A stretch of DNA of 64,000 bases from positions 124,001 to 188,000 of the forward strand of contig NZ_JAMJXC010000003.1 of the NCBI RefSeq assembly GCF_023571765.1. The letters are read 5' to 3'. Source of the DNA: Xanthobacter aminoxidans. GTDB lineage: Bacteria > Pseudomonadota > Alphaproteobacteria > Rhizobiales > Xanthobacteraceae. Made by a program: the position numbers and the translations under genes. Shown one piece after another: positions 39,934-48,668 of this stretch. Positions within the stretch are counted from its first letter, which is position 1; every line of letters begins with the position of its first letter. The notes beneath the pieces were generated by a model that saw only the letters and a list, made by a program, of their open reading frames with translations, was not told where the DNA came from and ran no database searches.

Positions 39934-40752
39934 TCAGGACGCGCGGCGGCAGGGAGGATCGATGTCGGCCACGGGCAGGCCGAGCCGTTCCGCGAGGTGT
40001 TCGTGGCTGAGAAGGCGCCGGAGCAGCTCCGCGCTGTTGCGCGCCGCGCCGCGGGCGAGGGGCACATTGCCGAAGGGCACGCCGGCGATCAGTTCGCCAT
40101 GGAGCAGGCGCAGCGCGTGGGCATCGTCCACGTCATACCAGGGCGGCAGTACATGGACGGGAAGGTCGATCTCGGCGGCGCGCGCCAGCGTCTGCTCGAA
40201 GACGCGCTCGGTACTCCAGTCGATGTCCGCGAACAGGTGCCAGTGCGGCGCCTTCAGGCCGAGCACGTAATAGCCGCCGTCCGTGGACGGGCCGAGCACG
40301 GCGCGGTCGCCGGGCTGGGCGAGCACGTCGGCAAGTTCCGCGAGAAGGGCAGGGGGCAGCGTCGGGCTGTCAGCATTCAACACCGCTGCCGCCGGATGTC
40401 CGAGGGCGAAGAGGTGGGCGAGGGTCATCGTGAGGCAGGCGCCGAAGCCGGGGGCTACCGCCTCCATCCGCCCGACGCCCGGCGGCAGCACGGCATCAAA
40501 GAAATGCGCGGCTCCTGCGGGCCCATAGGCGACATAGGCCGAGACCGGCGCCATTCGTCCGGCGGCGAGGATGTTGCCCACGATGTCCTGGATGAAGGCG
40601 GTGTTGAACGCCGCCGCCTCCGTGGGATCGAGCGGCGGGCAGAGCCGCGTCTTGGTGCGTCCGGGCGCCGACGCCTTCGCCATCACGGCGATGGCGCACA
40701 GGTCTCCAGACCCCGGGGCGCGTGTGCGCACGCCCTCGCGCAGGTCGATCAT
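39934..40752 (-). CDS. DUF2064/TIGR04282 family glycosyltransferase
   Basis: 272-residue protein of the DUF2064 family, a nucleotide-sugar transferase-like fold often annotated as arsenosugar-type glycosyltransferase. Seen: VMAKASAPGRTKTRLCPPL near the N-terminus, LNADSPTLPPALL and GPSTDGGYYVLGL, all family hallmarks. The ATG at 40752 (MIDLREGV) follows a GGGGACGAG ribosome site. The open frame further upstream is not family-like. It is the first gene of the operon running to mtnK. Confidence 0.84.
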   Translation of the reverse strand: MIDLREGVRTRAPGSGDLCAIAVMAKASAPGRTKTRLCPPLDPTEAAAFNTAFIQDIVGNILAAGRMAPVSAYVAYGPAGAAHFFDAVLPPGVGRMEAVAPGFGACLTMTLAHLFALGHPAAAVLNADSPTLPPALLAELADVLAQPGDRAVLGPSTDGGYYVLGLKAPHWHLFADIDWSTERVFEQTLARAAEIDLPVHVLPPWYDVDDAHALRLLHGELIAGVPFGNVPLARGAARNSAELLRRLLSHEHLAERLGLPVADIDPPCRRAS

Positions 40753-40850
40753 GGCTCGTCCCCGTTCCGGTTTTGCTTGTCTGTGAGTGAATTCGCGGCG
40801 GAAGCGGCCCCCGTTACGCCGTTCACGAACGAGTGAACGGGGGATTTGCT

Positions 40851-41498
40851 TCACACGCCTGCGGCGTCGCCCGCGCCGACAAGGCCGCGCAGGCGCGTGA
40901 CCTCCATCTCCAGCGCGGCGATGCGCGCCTCACGCTCCTGCAGGGCGGCTGCGACGAGCGCGGCGTCGATCTTCTGCGGGATGTGCTGCGGGCAGTTGAT
41001 GTCCCACGCGGTTACGTGGAACAGCAGGGCGCGCTCGGGAATGGCGCCGTAGTCCTCCGGCATCAGGCGCGCCACGAGGTCCGCATCTCCCTCCACCATG
41101 GAGAGTTCGCCCCACACCTTGATGCGGCGGCGGTGGGTGTAATCCATCAGGAACAGGAAGGCCTTCGGGTTTTCCGAGACATTGCCGACCGTGATGTACT
41201 GCCGGTTGCCGCTGAAATCCGCCATGCCGAGGGTGCGCGCGTCCAGCACGCGGATGAAGCCCTTCGGCCCGCCGCGATGCTGCACATAGGGCTGGCCGGC
41301 GGCGTTCGCGGTGGCGAGGAAGGCGGTGTCGATCCCGCCGAGGAACTGCACGAAATCCGGCGTCAGCTCCGTGCGGAAGCCGCCGCGCGCCTCTACGCGG
41401 GCATAGGCTTGGCGCGAGCCGCGCGCCTGCTGCGCCGCCTTCACCGCCGCCGTGAAGGCGACATCGCTGGAGGGCGTGATTGCGAGGGGTTCGGACAT
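40851..41498 (-). CDS. Pyridoxamine 5'-phosphate oxidase-like flavoprotein
   Basis: 215-residue split-barrel flavin/haem-binding family protein. The core has FLATANAAGQPYVQHRGGPKGFIRVLD and a later SENPKAFLFLMDYTHRRRIKVWGEL block, typical of PNPOx-like enzymes. The C-terminal 40 residues form a likely coiled coil (LQEREARIAALEMEVTRLRG). A perfect AAGGAGG ribosome site precedes the ATG. The true substrate is unknown; FMN-dependent reductase or stress roles are common. Confidence 0.82.
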   Translation of the reverse strand: MSEPLAITPSSDVAFTAAVKAAQQARGSRQAYARVEARGGFRTELTPDFVQFLGGIDTAFLATANAAGQPYVQHRGGPKGFIRVLDARTLGMADFSGNRQYITVGNVSENPKAFLFLMDYTHRRRIKVWGELSMVEGDADLVARLMPEDYGAIPERALLFHVTAWDINCPQHIPQKIDAALVAAALQEREARIAALEMEVTRLRGLVGAGDAAGV

Positions 41499-41637
41499 GG
41501 CAGCCTCCTTCGGAAAACACGAGGTGCCGGGCCCCCGGAGGGGCCCGGCTGTGAGGCTTCGGCTGGCACTCGCCTGCGCTCCGCCGTTTGAGGGGCGGTT
41601 CGTCCGGCGGAGCGCGTTCGGATGCCGGCCGCAGGCC

Positions 41638-42201
41638 TCAGGCGGCCCGCGGCGTGCCGGAGCGCACCACGGGAAAGTCGATCTCGGTGCCGGCGACGTT
41701 GTTGAGGTAGTTGGTGAAGATGTTCACGGCGACATGCGCCACCACTTCCACCAGCGCGCCTTCGTCAAGGCCGGCAGCGCGGGCGGCGGCAAGGTCCGCA
41801 TCGCTCACCTGGCCACGCTTGGCGACCACCGCGCGGGCGAAGGCCAGAGCGCCTTCCGCCTTGCTGTCCGCCGCGCGGCCGGCGCGGGCGAGGGTGATAT
41901 CGGCGTCGGAGAGGCCGGCGCCCTTGCCAATGAGGCTGTGGGCGGAGAGGCAATAGTCGCAGCCGTTCACCTCGGCGACGGCGATCGCGAGGCTTTCGCG
42001 CGTCTTCGCCGGCAGTGCGCCAGAGCCCAGCGCGCCGGACAGGCCGATGAGGCCCTCCAGAGCGGCGGGCGCGTTGGCGGCGACCTTGAACAGGTTCGGC
42101 GTGGCGCCGAACTTCGCCTGGACGGCGGAGAGCAGGTCCTTCGCCTTGCCGGTGGTGGAGGCGGGGTCGAGGGCCGGGATGCGGCTGGAAGAGTGGTTCA
42201 C
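41638..42201 (-). CDS. Carboxymuconolactone decarboxylase/AhpD-like protein
   Basis: 187-residue all-helical protein with the redox CxxC plus His motif of AhpD (VNGCDYCLSAHS, about residues 79-90), suggesting peroxidase activity, not decarboxylation. GTG start at 42201. It is divergent from the LysR gene at 42333 and shares a 131-base promoter region with it, so LysR control is likely. The flavoprotein gene downstream may be in the same unit. Confidence 0.85.
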   Translation of the reverse strand: MNHSSSRIPALDPASTTGKAKDLLSAVQAKFGATPNLFKVAANAPAALEGLIGLSGALGSGALPAKTRESLAIAVAEVNGCDYCLSAHSLIGKGAGLSDADITLARAGRAADSKAEGALAFARAVVAKRGQVSDADLAAARAAGLDEGALVEVVAHVAVNIFTNYLNNVAGTEIDFPVVRSGTPRAA

Positions 42202-42332
42202 GGGGGCGCCTTTCGCGTTTCGCTTCGGGCCGGCGTTTGTTCGCGGCTCGGTGAGGAATAGCTAGGGCTTCCCGCTCTTGTGCAGAATGGCTATAATCTG
42301 AAAGCTATTGTTTCACTTTTTGAAATTGGGCT

Positions 42333-43280
42333 ATGGACCGCATCGACGCCATGACCGCCTTCGTCGCCGCGCTGGACGAAGGGAGCCTTGCCGGCGCGGC
42401 GCGGCGCCTCGGGCGCTCGCCGGCGGCCATCACGCGGGCCGTGGCGCTGCTGGAGGAGCGGCTGGGCACCCGCCTCCTCCACCGCACCACGCGCGCGCTG
42501 CACCTCACCAAGGCGGGCGAGCGCTATCTCGCCGCCTGCCGCGCCATCCTCGCCGAGCTCGCCGAGGCGGATCAGCTCGCAGCGGGGGAGCGCACCGATC
42601 CGCGCGGCCTCCTCTCCATCACAGCGCCCGTCACCTTCGGCCGGCTGCATGTGGCGCCGCTGGTGGAGGACCTCCTGGAGGCGAACCCGAAGCTGGAGGC
42701 TCGGCTGCTGCTGGTGGATCGTGTGGTGAGCCTGATCGACGAAGGCCACGACGCGGCGGTGCGCATCGGCCATCTGCCGGATTCCAGCCTCGTCGCGACA
42801 CGGGTGGGGGAGGTGCGCCGCGTGGTCTGCGCGAGCCCCGCCTATCTCGCCGCCCATGGCGTGCCGCAGGTGCCGGCGGACCTCGCCGGCCACCGGATCG
42901 TCTCCTTCTCCCAGATCACCGACAATTCCATCTGGAGCTTCGCGCCCGGTCCCGGCGGCGGCTCGCGCAAGCAGGTGACGGTGCGCCCGCATTATGTGGT
43001 GAACGGCGCCGAGGCGGCCATCGATGCCGCCGTGCGCGGCCGCGGCATCACGCGGGTGCTCTCCTATCAGGTGGAGGAGGCGGTGGCGGCCGGGCGCCTC
43101 GCCTTGCTGCTGGAGGAGTATGAAGGTCCGCCCTTGCCGGTGGCCATCGTCTATCCCGAGGCGCGCCTGCCGGCCGCGAAGCTGCGGGCCTTCGTGACGT
43201 TCACCGTGCCCCGGCTGCGAAACCGGCTCGCCGCTTTGCCGGTGTCGTCAGCCGCAAAAAATCTCTCCGGTCGGGAATAA
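42333..43280 (+). CDS. LysR family transcriptional regulator
   Basis: 315-residue LysR protein. The N-terminal winged helix has MTAFVAALDEGSLAGAARRLGRSPAAITRAVALLEERLGTRLLHRTTR; the effector domain follows from about residue 90. It likely controls the divergent AhpD-like gene, in line with the usual LysR arrangement. The C-terminal tail runs about 15 residues beyond the effector domain. The effector cannot be told from sequence. Confidence 0.92.
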   Translation: MDRIDAMTAFVAALDEGSLAGAARRLGRSPAAITRAVALLEERLGTRLLHRTTRALHLTKAGERYLAACRAILAELAEADQLAAGERTDPRGLLSITAPVTFGRLHVAPLVEDLLEANPKLEARLLLVDRVVSLIDEGHDAAVRIGHLPDSSLVATRVGEVRRVVCASPAYLAAHGVPQVPADLAGHRIVSFSQITDNSIWSFAPGPGGGSRKQVTVRPHYVVNGAEAAIDAAVRGRGITRVLSYQVEEAVAAGRLALLLEEYEGPPLPVAIVYPEARLPAAKLRAFVTFTVPRLRNRLAALPVSSAAKNLSGRE

Positions 43281-43300
43281 ACCGGCTCGCTCCCCGGTCT
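43273..43300 (+). promoter_or_regulatory. Candidate ECF promoter before the metallophosphatase operon
   Basis: GGGAATAAACC at 43273-43283 overlaps the LysR stop and looks like an ECF -35 element. CGGTCT at 43295-43300 could be the -10. It lies about 110 bases before the metallophosphatase, which is the first gene of a group ending in an ECF sigma/anti-sigma pair. Confidence 0.3.
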
Positions 43301-43408
43301 TGGCCCATGTGGGACGCCCTGAGGCGACGCCCACGCCTCGGCCGGCGCCGCCCCTAACGGGCGCGCGGTCGCAGCGCCGGCAGCGCCCGGCGCCATGCGG
43401 AGAGATCC

Positions 43409-44377
43409 ATGAGCAGACACGAACGGCCGTCTTCCGAGACCGCCCCTCGCCCTGACGCCGACGGTATCGACCGGCGCGGCTTTCTTGAGTGCATGACCTG
43501 GGCCGGCACCGGAATCCTGTGGTCCATGTCCGGCGGCGTCGCGAGCGGCGTCGGCCTCGGGCGCGCGCTCGCCGCCGAGCCGGTGAAGGCGCTGACCTTC
43601 CTGCAGATTTCCGACAGCCACGTGGGCTTCGACAAAGCCGCCAATCCGGATGCGCTGGGCACGCTGCGGGAAGCGGTGGCCCGTATCCGGACGCTGAAGG
43701 AGAAACCAGCCTTCATGATCCACACCGGCGACATCAGCCACCTGTCCAAGGACAAGGAATTCGACGACGCCGACCAGATCATCAAGGAGGCCGGCATCCC
43801 CGTCTTCTACGTGCCGGGCGAGCACGACCTCCTCGACGACGGCCAAGGCAAGGCCTATCTCGACCGCTACGGCAAGGGTGCGAAGGGTGCCGGCTGGTAC
43901 AGCTACGACCATGGCGGCGTGCATTTCATCGCGCTCGTGAACGTGGTGAACCTGAAGGCCGGCGGCCTTGGCAATCTCGGCGTCGAGCAGCTGGAATGGC
44001 TGGAGAATGACGTCGCCGGCCTGCCGTCCTCGACCCCCCTGGTGGTGTTCGCCCACATCCCGCTCTGGACCGTCTATCCCGAATGGGGCTGGGGCACTGC
44101 CGATGGGTTGGAGGCCCTGTCCTACCTGAAAAGGTTCGGCTCCGTGACGGTGCTCAACGGGCACATCCATCAGGTGATGCAGAAGGTGGAGGGCAACGTC
44201 TCCTTCCACACCGCACGCTCCACGGCCTTCCCGCAGCCCGCCCCCGGCACCGCGCCTTCGCCTGGGCCGCTGAAGCTGCCGGCCGGCGAGCTGAAGAAGA
44301 ATCTCGGCATCGCGACGGTCAACTTCGTCCGCGGCTCCGAACCACTCGCCATCATCGACACGCCGCTCGAAGGCTGA
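43409..44377 (+). CDS. Tat-exported metallophosphoesterase
   Basis: 322-residue calcineurin-like phosphoesterase. It has a twin-arginine signal (DRRGFLECMTWAGTG) and metal-binding motifs QISDSHVGF, HTGDISH, PGEHD (in place of the usual GNHD), AHIPLW and NGHIHQ. It is likely periplasmic with a dinuclear metal site. It is grouped with a cupredoxin and an ECF sigma/anti-sigma pair, suggesting a redox or metal stress unit. The substrate is unknown. Confidence 0.88.
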   Translation: MSRHERPSSETAPRPDADGIDRRGFLECMTWAGTGILWSMSGGVASGVGLGRALAAEPVKALTFLQISDSHVGFDKAANPDALGTLREAVARIRTLKEKPAFMIHTGDISHLSKDKEFDDADQIIKEAGIPVFYVPGEHDLLDDGQGKAYLDRYGKGAKGAGWYSYDHGGVHFIALVNVVNLKAGGLGNLGVEQLEWLENDVAGLPSSTPLVVFAHIPLWTVYPEWGWGTADGLEALSYLKRFGSVTVLNGHIHQVMQKVEGNVSFHTARSTAFPQPAPGTAPSPGPLKLPAGELKKNLGIATVNFVRGSEPLAIIDTPLEG

Positions 44378-44445
44378 GCCGCCCCCGTCGCCCTTCATTC
44401 GTCATGGTCGGCTGCGGCCGGCGTCATCCGACAGGAGCTTCATCC

Positions 44446-44793
44446 GTGAAACGATCGCGTCTTCCCCTTCCGCCGCAGGTTGCGGCGCTCGCCATCTGTC
44501 TTGCCCTCGGCGCCCTCGCGACGCCGGCCGCTGCCGAGGAGGTCGCAGTCAGCATCGACAATTTTACCTTCACGCCGGCCGAAGTCACCGTCACGCCGGG
44601 CACCACTGTGACCTGGATCAACAATGACGATATTCCCCACACGGTGGTGGATAAAAAGCAGGCCTTCCGGTCGAAGGCTCTCGATACGGAAGGAAAATTC
44701 TCCTTCACCTTCACGAATGCGGGAGATTACTCGTATTTCTGTTCCCTTCATCCGCACATGGTCGGAAAGGTCATCGTGAAGGCGGGCGGCTGA
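44446..44793 (+). CDS. Cupredoxin, amicyanin/plastocyanin-like
   Basis: 115-residue periplasmic blue-copper protein. A signal peptide (ALAICLALGALATPAAA) precedes a cupredoxin fold. Type 1 copper ligands are seen as His in DIPHTVV, then Cys, His and Met in YFCSLHPHM. The GTG at 44446 follows an AGGAG ribosome site. It would carry single electrons in the periplasm. It sits between the metallophosphatase and the sigma gene. Confidence 0.92.
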   Translation: MKRSRLPLPPQVAALAICLALGALATPAAAEEVAVSIDNFTFTPAEVTVTPGTTVTWINNDDIPHTVVDKKQAFRSKALDTEGKFSFTFTNAGDYSYFCSLHPHMVGKVIVKAGG

Positions 44794-44803
44794 TGCCCGG
44801 TCC

Positions 44804-44823
44804 GGGGCGGCTACGGCCGCCCC
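44804..44823 (+). terminator. Hairpin between cupredoxin and sigma gene
   Basis: GGGGCGG, six-base loop, CCGCCCC. No T-run follows, so it may only attenuate readthrough into the sigma gene. Confidence 0.35.
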
Positions 44824-44845
44824 CTCCATCCGGAACGGACATGGA

Positions 44846-45589
44846 ATGATCTCGATTGCGACCTTCCCGCTTGCAGGCGGGCGGCGGTGGCGGGTCCCCG
44901 TCGCGGGCGGCAGGCGCGGCGTCTTCGGCGCCGTCGCCGACGCTGTGCGCGCGCTCTTCGCCGTGGCCGCGGCATCGGTGGAGGGCGCCGCCGGGCGCAC
45001 CGAGGAGGCGCGGCCCGGTCGTCCGCTGACCGCCACGGAGGCGGCGCACTTCCGCGCCAGCATGCTGCCCCATCTCGACGCCGCCTATACCCTCGCCCGC
45101 TATCTCACACGCGATGCGGATGCCGCGCAGGATATCGTGCAGGACGCCTATCTGCGCGCCTATCGCGCCTTCGCCGATTTCAAGGGCGGCAGCGCCCGGG
45201 CCTGGCTGCTTGCCATCGTGCGCAACTGCCACCTCACCTGGCGCGACCACCGACGCCGCGAGATGCAGCGCCGCGCGCCGGACGCGGTGGCCGCAGAAGA
45301 GGGCGGCGACCCGGAAGATGCGATCGATCTGCTGGTGGACGGCGAGACGCCGGAAACCATCCTGCTGCGCCGTTCTCAGGCCGACCGGGTGCGCGGCACG
45401 CTTGAGCTGTTGCCCGAACCCCTGCGCGAGGTGCTGGTGCTGCGCGAGCTGGATGAACTCTCCTATCGCGAGATCGCCGACGTCGCGGGCGTGCCGGTGG
45501 GCACCGTCATGTCGCGCCTGTCCCGCGCGCGGCGCCATTTCGCCGATTTGTGGGAGCGCGTCGCCACCGGGCCGGAGGCGGTGCTATGA
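44846..45589 (+). CDS. ECF RNA polymerase sigma factor
   Basis: 247-residue ECF sigma factor. Region 2: [35 protein letters not shown] and [17 protein letters not shown]. Region 4: [43 protein letters not shown]. An extra N-terminal stretch of about 60 residues, rich in Gly/Ala/Arg, precedes region 2 and may reflect an upstream start choice. The anti-sigma gene overlaps its stop by four bases. Confidence 0.9.
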   Translation: MISIATFPLAGGRRWRVPVAGGRRGVFGAVADAVRALFAVAAASVEGAAGRTEEARPGRPLTATEAAHFRASMLPHLDAAYTLARYLTRDADAAQDIVQDAYLRAYRAFADFKGGSARAWLLAIVRNCHLTWRDHRRREMQRRAPDAVAAEEGGDPEDAIDLLVDGETPETILLRRSQADRVRGTLELLPEPLREVLVLRELDELSYREIADVAGVPVGTVMSRLSRARRHFADLWERVATGPEAVL

Positions 45590-46416
45590 GCGAAGGTCCG
45601 GATCGCACACCGGAGCCCTGCGCCGACTGGGACACGCGGCTCAATTCTTACCTCGACGGGGAACTCGACGCCGTTCACGTCCTGGAGGTGGAGCGGCATC
45701 TGGCATCCTGTCCGGCCTGCGCCGCGCACCTGCGGGGGCTGGAAAACACGCACACGCTCCTCGCCTCCGGGCAGGCCCGCTGGCCGGTGCCGGAGGGGCT
45801 GCGCGAGAGCGTGGTCGCTGCCCTCGCGGCGGAGGCGGCCAATGCCGCGCCGGCGGCGGGCTGGAGCCCGGCGGCGCTGTGGCGCCGCCTGTGGGGCGAT
45901 GCGGGGCGCACCGTGATACGCGAACGGGTCGCGCGGTGGAGCCTCGTGCCCTCCCTCGCGGTGCTGGCCGTGGCTCTCGTCATCGCCGTGCTGCCGCCGC
46001 GCGGGGGCGCCCTGGAGGACGAACTGGTCGCAGGCCATGTCCGGTCCCTGCTCGCCGATCATCTCACCGACGTGGCCTCGTCCAACCAGCACACGGTGAA
46101 GCCGTGGTTCGGCGGCCGCATCGACTTCTCGCCGCCGGTGTTGGACCTCGCTGCGCGCGGGTTTCCGCTGGTGGGCGGGCGGCTCGATTATGTGGGGGGA
46201 CGGGTGGTCGCGGCGCTCGTCTATCGCCGCAATGGCCATGTCATCAACGTCTTCGTCTGGCCGGGCGCATCCGGCGCGCACACGGTGAAGGGCCGCGACG
46301 GCTACACGCTCATGGGCTGGAGCGAGGCGGGGCTGTCCTATTGGGCGGTGTCCGACCTCAATCCGGTGGAGCTGAAGGAGTTTCAGGAGGACTTCACCGA
46401 GGCGCTGCCGAAATAG
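45586..46416 (+). CDS. Transmembrane zinc-binding anti-sigma factor
   Basis: 276 residues. The N-terminal zinc anti-sigma motif with Hx3Cx2C is seen in [17 protein letters not shown] (about residues 36-52). One transmembrane helix lies near 117-140 ([19 protein letters not shown]), followed by a periplasmic domain of about 135 residues. It would bind and restrain the sigma factor encoded immediately upstream. ATGA overlap at 45586 indicates coupled translation. Confidence 0.9.
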   Translation: MSEGPDRTPEPCADWDTRLNSYLDGELDAVHVLEVERHLASCPACAAHLRGLENTHTLLASGQARWPVPEGLRESVVAALAAEAANAAPAAGWSPAALWRRLWGDAGRTVIRERVARWSLVPSLAVLAVALVIAVLPPRGGALEDELVAGHVRSLLADHLTDVASSNQHTVKPWFGGRIDFSPPVLDLAARGFPLVGGRLDYVGGRVVAALVYRRNGHVINVFVWPGASGAHTVKGRDGYTLMGWSEAGLSYWAVSDLNPVELKEFQEDFTEALPK

Positions 46417-46428
46417 CGCGGTGCGTCC

Positions 46429-47016
46429 TCACGGATCGAGGGCGGCGAGGGCGGGTTTCACCACCCCTTCCAGCAGCTCACGACCGGGCCGCAGGCGCGC
46501 CAGCACCCGGAGGCCAAGGTGGACGCCGAGGAGCATCCGCGCCAGTTCCTGCGCGGTCTCCCGGCTCTGGATCGTGCCGTCCGTGCGGCCGGCCTCGATG
46601 CGGCGGGTGAGGAAGGCCTCCACCTCGCCGAGGGAGGCGAGCGCGGCGGCGCGCAGCTCAGGGTCGTGTGGCCCCATCTCCACCGCCGCGTTCACCACGA
46701 AGCAGCCCTTCATCTCGGGGTCGTCCAGCGCCCGCTCCAGCGTCTCCCGGAAGAAGGTGGCGATGGCGTCGCGCGGGGCCATGCCGGGCGCTTCCAGCCG
46801 GCGGATGCGTTCCGCCATGCTGTGGCTCGCATAGCGGTCCAGCGCCTTCTCATAGAGCGTGCGCTTGTCGCCGAAGGCGTTGTAGAGGCTGGCGCCGGTG
46901 AGGCCCATGGAGGAGGCGAGATCGCGCACGGAGGTCGCCTCGTAGCCGCGGGTCCAGAAGCAGCGCAGCGCCGCGTCCAATACCTCGCCCTCGTTGAACG
47001 CCCTCGGCCGCGCCAT
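46429..47016 (-). CDS. TetR family transcriptional regulator
   Basis: 195-residue TetR repressor. The N-terminal HTH has ALRCFWTRGYEATSVRDLASSMGLTGASLYNAFGDKRTLYEKAL. The C-terminal ligand domain resembles the YxaF/AcrR_C-type group. It lies 66 bases after the GST gene in the same orientation, so it may regulate the GSTs. It converges with the anti-sigma gene. Confidence 0.9.
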   Translation of the reverse strand: MARPRAFNEGEVLDAALRCFWTRGYEATSVRDLASSMGLTGASLYNAFGDKRTLYEKALDRYASHSMAERIRRLEAPGMAPRDAIATFFRETLERALDDPEMKGCFVVNAAVEMGPHDPELRAAALASLGEVEAFLTRRIEAGRTDGTIQSRETAQELARMLLGVHLGLRVLARLRPGRELLEGVVKPALAALDP

Positions 47017-47082
47017 AATACCCCGTCTTTCCCGCGTCTTTCCGCGACACCCGGCGCAGCGTAACCCGCGCCGGGCGTTGCG

Positions 47083-47781
47083 TCATCCGGCCTGCCGTGC
47101 GGTCTGGCCGAACAGGATCTTCTTGCCTTCCTCGGTCACCGTCGGTCGCTTGGTGAAGGGCTCGCCCTTCGCGTAGGCCGCGATGGTCGCCGGGCGCGCC
47201 GCCACCGCCTCGAACCAGCGCTTCAGGTGCGGGAAGGTGTCGAGATCCTGCTGCTGGCGCTGGTGCGGCACGATCCAGGGGTAGATGGCCATGTCGGCGA
47301 TGGAATAATCCTCCCCGGCCACGTTCGCGCTCTTGCCGAGGCGCGTGTTGAGCACGCCGTAGAGACGGTTCGTCTCCTTCACGTAGCGCTCCATGGCGTA
47401 GGGAATGCGCTCCGGCGCGTACTGGACGAAATGGTGGTTCTGCCCGGCCATGGGACCGAGCCCGCCCACCTGCCAGAACAGCCATTCCAGCACGCTCTTG
47501 CGCCCGCGCACGTCGGCGGGAATGAAGCGGCCCGTCTTCTCCGCGAGATAGAGCAGGATGGCGCCGGATTCGAACACCGGGATGGGCGCGCCACCATCGG
47601 CAGGGGCATGATCGACGATGGCCGGCATGCGGTTGTTGGGGGCGATGGCCAGAAAATCCGGCTTGAACTGGTCGCCTGCGCTGATGTCCACGGGGACGAT
47701 GTTGTAATCTATGCCCGCTTCTTCGAGAAACATCGTGATCTTGTGACCGTTCGGGGTCGGCCAATAATGCAGGTCGATCAT
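47083..47781 (-). CDS. Glutathione S-transferase family protein (YfcG/YghU-like)
   Basis: 232-residue GST. The N-terminal thioredoxin-like domain has YWPTPNGHKITMFLEEAG and ESGAILLYLAEKTGRF with the glutathione-binding ES pair. The C-terminal helical domain has EDYSIADMAIYPWI. The TPNGHK motif is that of the disulfide-bond oxidoreductase-like GSTs. It is divergent from a paralogue at 47945. Downstream is a TetR gene. Confidence 0.9.
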   Translation of the reverse strand: MIDLHYWPTPNGHKITMFLEEAGIDYNIVPVDISAGDQFKPDFLAIAPNNRMPAIVDHAPADGGAPIPVFESGAILLYLAEKTGRFIPADVRGRKSVLEWLFWQVGGLGPMAGQNHHFVQYAPERIPYAMERYVKETNRLYGVLNTRLGKSANVAGEDYSIADMAIYPWIVPHQRQQQDLDTFPHLKRWFEAVAARPATIAAYAKGEPFTKRPTVTEEGKKILFGQTARQAG

Positions 47782-47944
47782 TCGGGATCATCCATGACAT
47801 GTCGTGCCGCCGCCGAGATCTGGCATGCGGCAGTATTTTGCGATGCGGACAGCTTGCGCAGGTGTCCGATGCGTGCATTCTATATCAGTCGTTCTAAAAC
47901 GCAAACGCGCCCGCTTCGGCGGCTGCCAGCGAAGGGTGATCCCG

Positions 47945-48652
47945 TTGATCCGCTTATATTTCCATCCCACGCCCAACCCGGCCAAGGTCGCGCTCTTCCT
48001 GGAAGAGACGGGCCTTCCCTACGAGGTGATCCCCGTGGACACCGCCAAGGGCGAGCAGCACCTGCCGGCGTTCCGCGCCATCAATCCCAACGGCAAGGTG
48101 CCGGCCATTGTCGATACGGACGGGCCGGGCGGCGGCGAGGCGCGGGTGTTCGATTCCACCGCGATCCTCATTTATCTCGCGGAGAAGACCGGCCGTTTTG
48201 GCGGTGATCCCAAGGACCGGCCGGAGCTGCTCTCCTGGCTGCTGTTCCTCGCCAGCGGCCTCGGGCCGTTCTCCGGTCAGGCGGTGCACTTCCAGCACGC
48301 CGCGCCCGAGGGGCTCGGCTATGCCGTGAACCGGTACCGGCGCGAGGCGGAACGGCACTATCAGGTGCTCGACGACCTGCTCGCCACCCGCCCCTACATC
48401 ACCGGCAAGGACTACACCATCGCCGACATGTCGGCCTGGGGGTGGATCCTTCGTGCGGCGCGTGTGCTGAAGGGCGAGGACGATCCCCTGGCGCGCTTCC
48501 CGCACATCAAGCGCTGGTTCGCCGAGATCGACGCCCGCCCCGCCGCCGCCCGCGCCCGCGCGGTGGGCACCGATCACGCCTTCAAGCCCATGGGCGATGA
48601 GGAATCCCGCAAGGCACTCTTCCCCTCCAACTATCCCCCGGCTGCGGAGTGA
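47945..48652 (+). CDS. Glutathione S-transferase family protein, paralogue
   Basis: 235-residue GST paralogous to the divergent one at 47083-47781. It has YFHPTPNPAKVALFLEETG, FDSTAILIYLAEKTGRF and KDYTIADMSAWGWI. The start is taken as TTG at 47945 because a GAAGGG ribosome site lies eight bases upstream and the N-terminus then aligns with its paralogue. A GTG at 47936 is the alternative. The shared 163-base divergent spacer may be controlled by the nearby TetR. Confidence 0.88.
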   Translation: MIRLYFHPTPNPAKVALFLEETGLPYEVIPVDTAKGEQHLPAFRAINPNGKVPAIVDTDGPGGGEARVFDSTAILIYLAEKTGRFGGDPKDRPELLSWLLFLASGLGPFSGQAVHFQHAAPEGLGYAVNRYRREAERHYQVLDDLLATRPYITGKDYTIADMSAWGWILRAARVLKGEDDPLARFPHIKRWFAEIDARPAAARARAVGTDHAFKPMGDEESRKALFPSNYPPAAE

Positions 48653-48668
48653 AGGGGCAGGCAACGCC

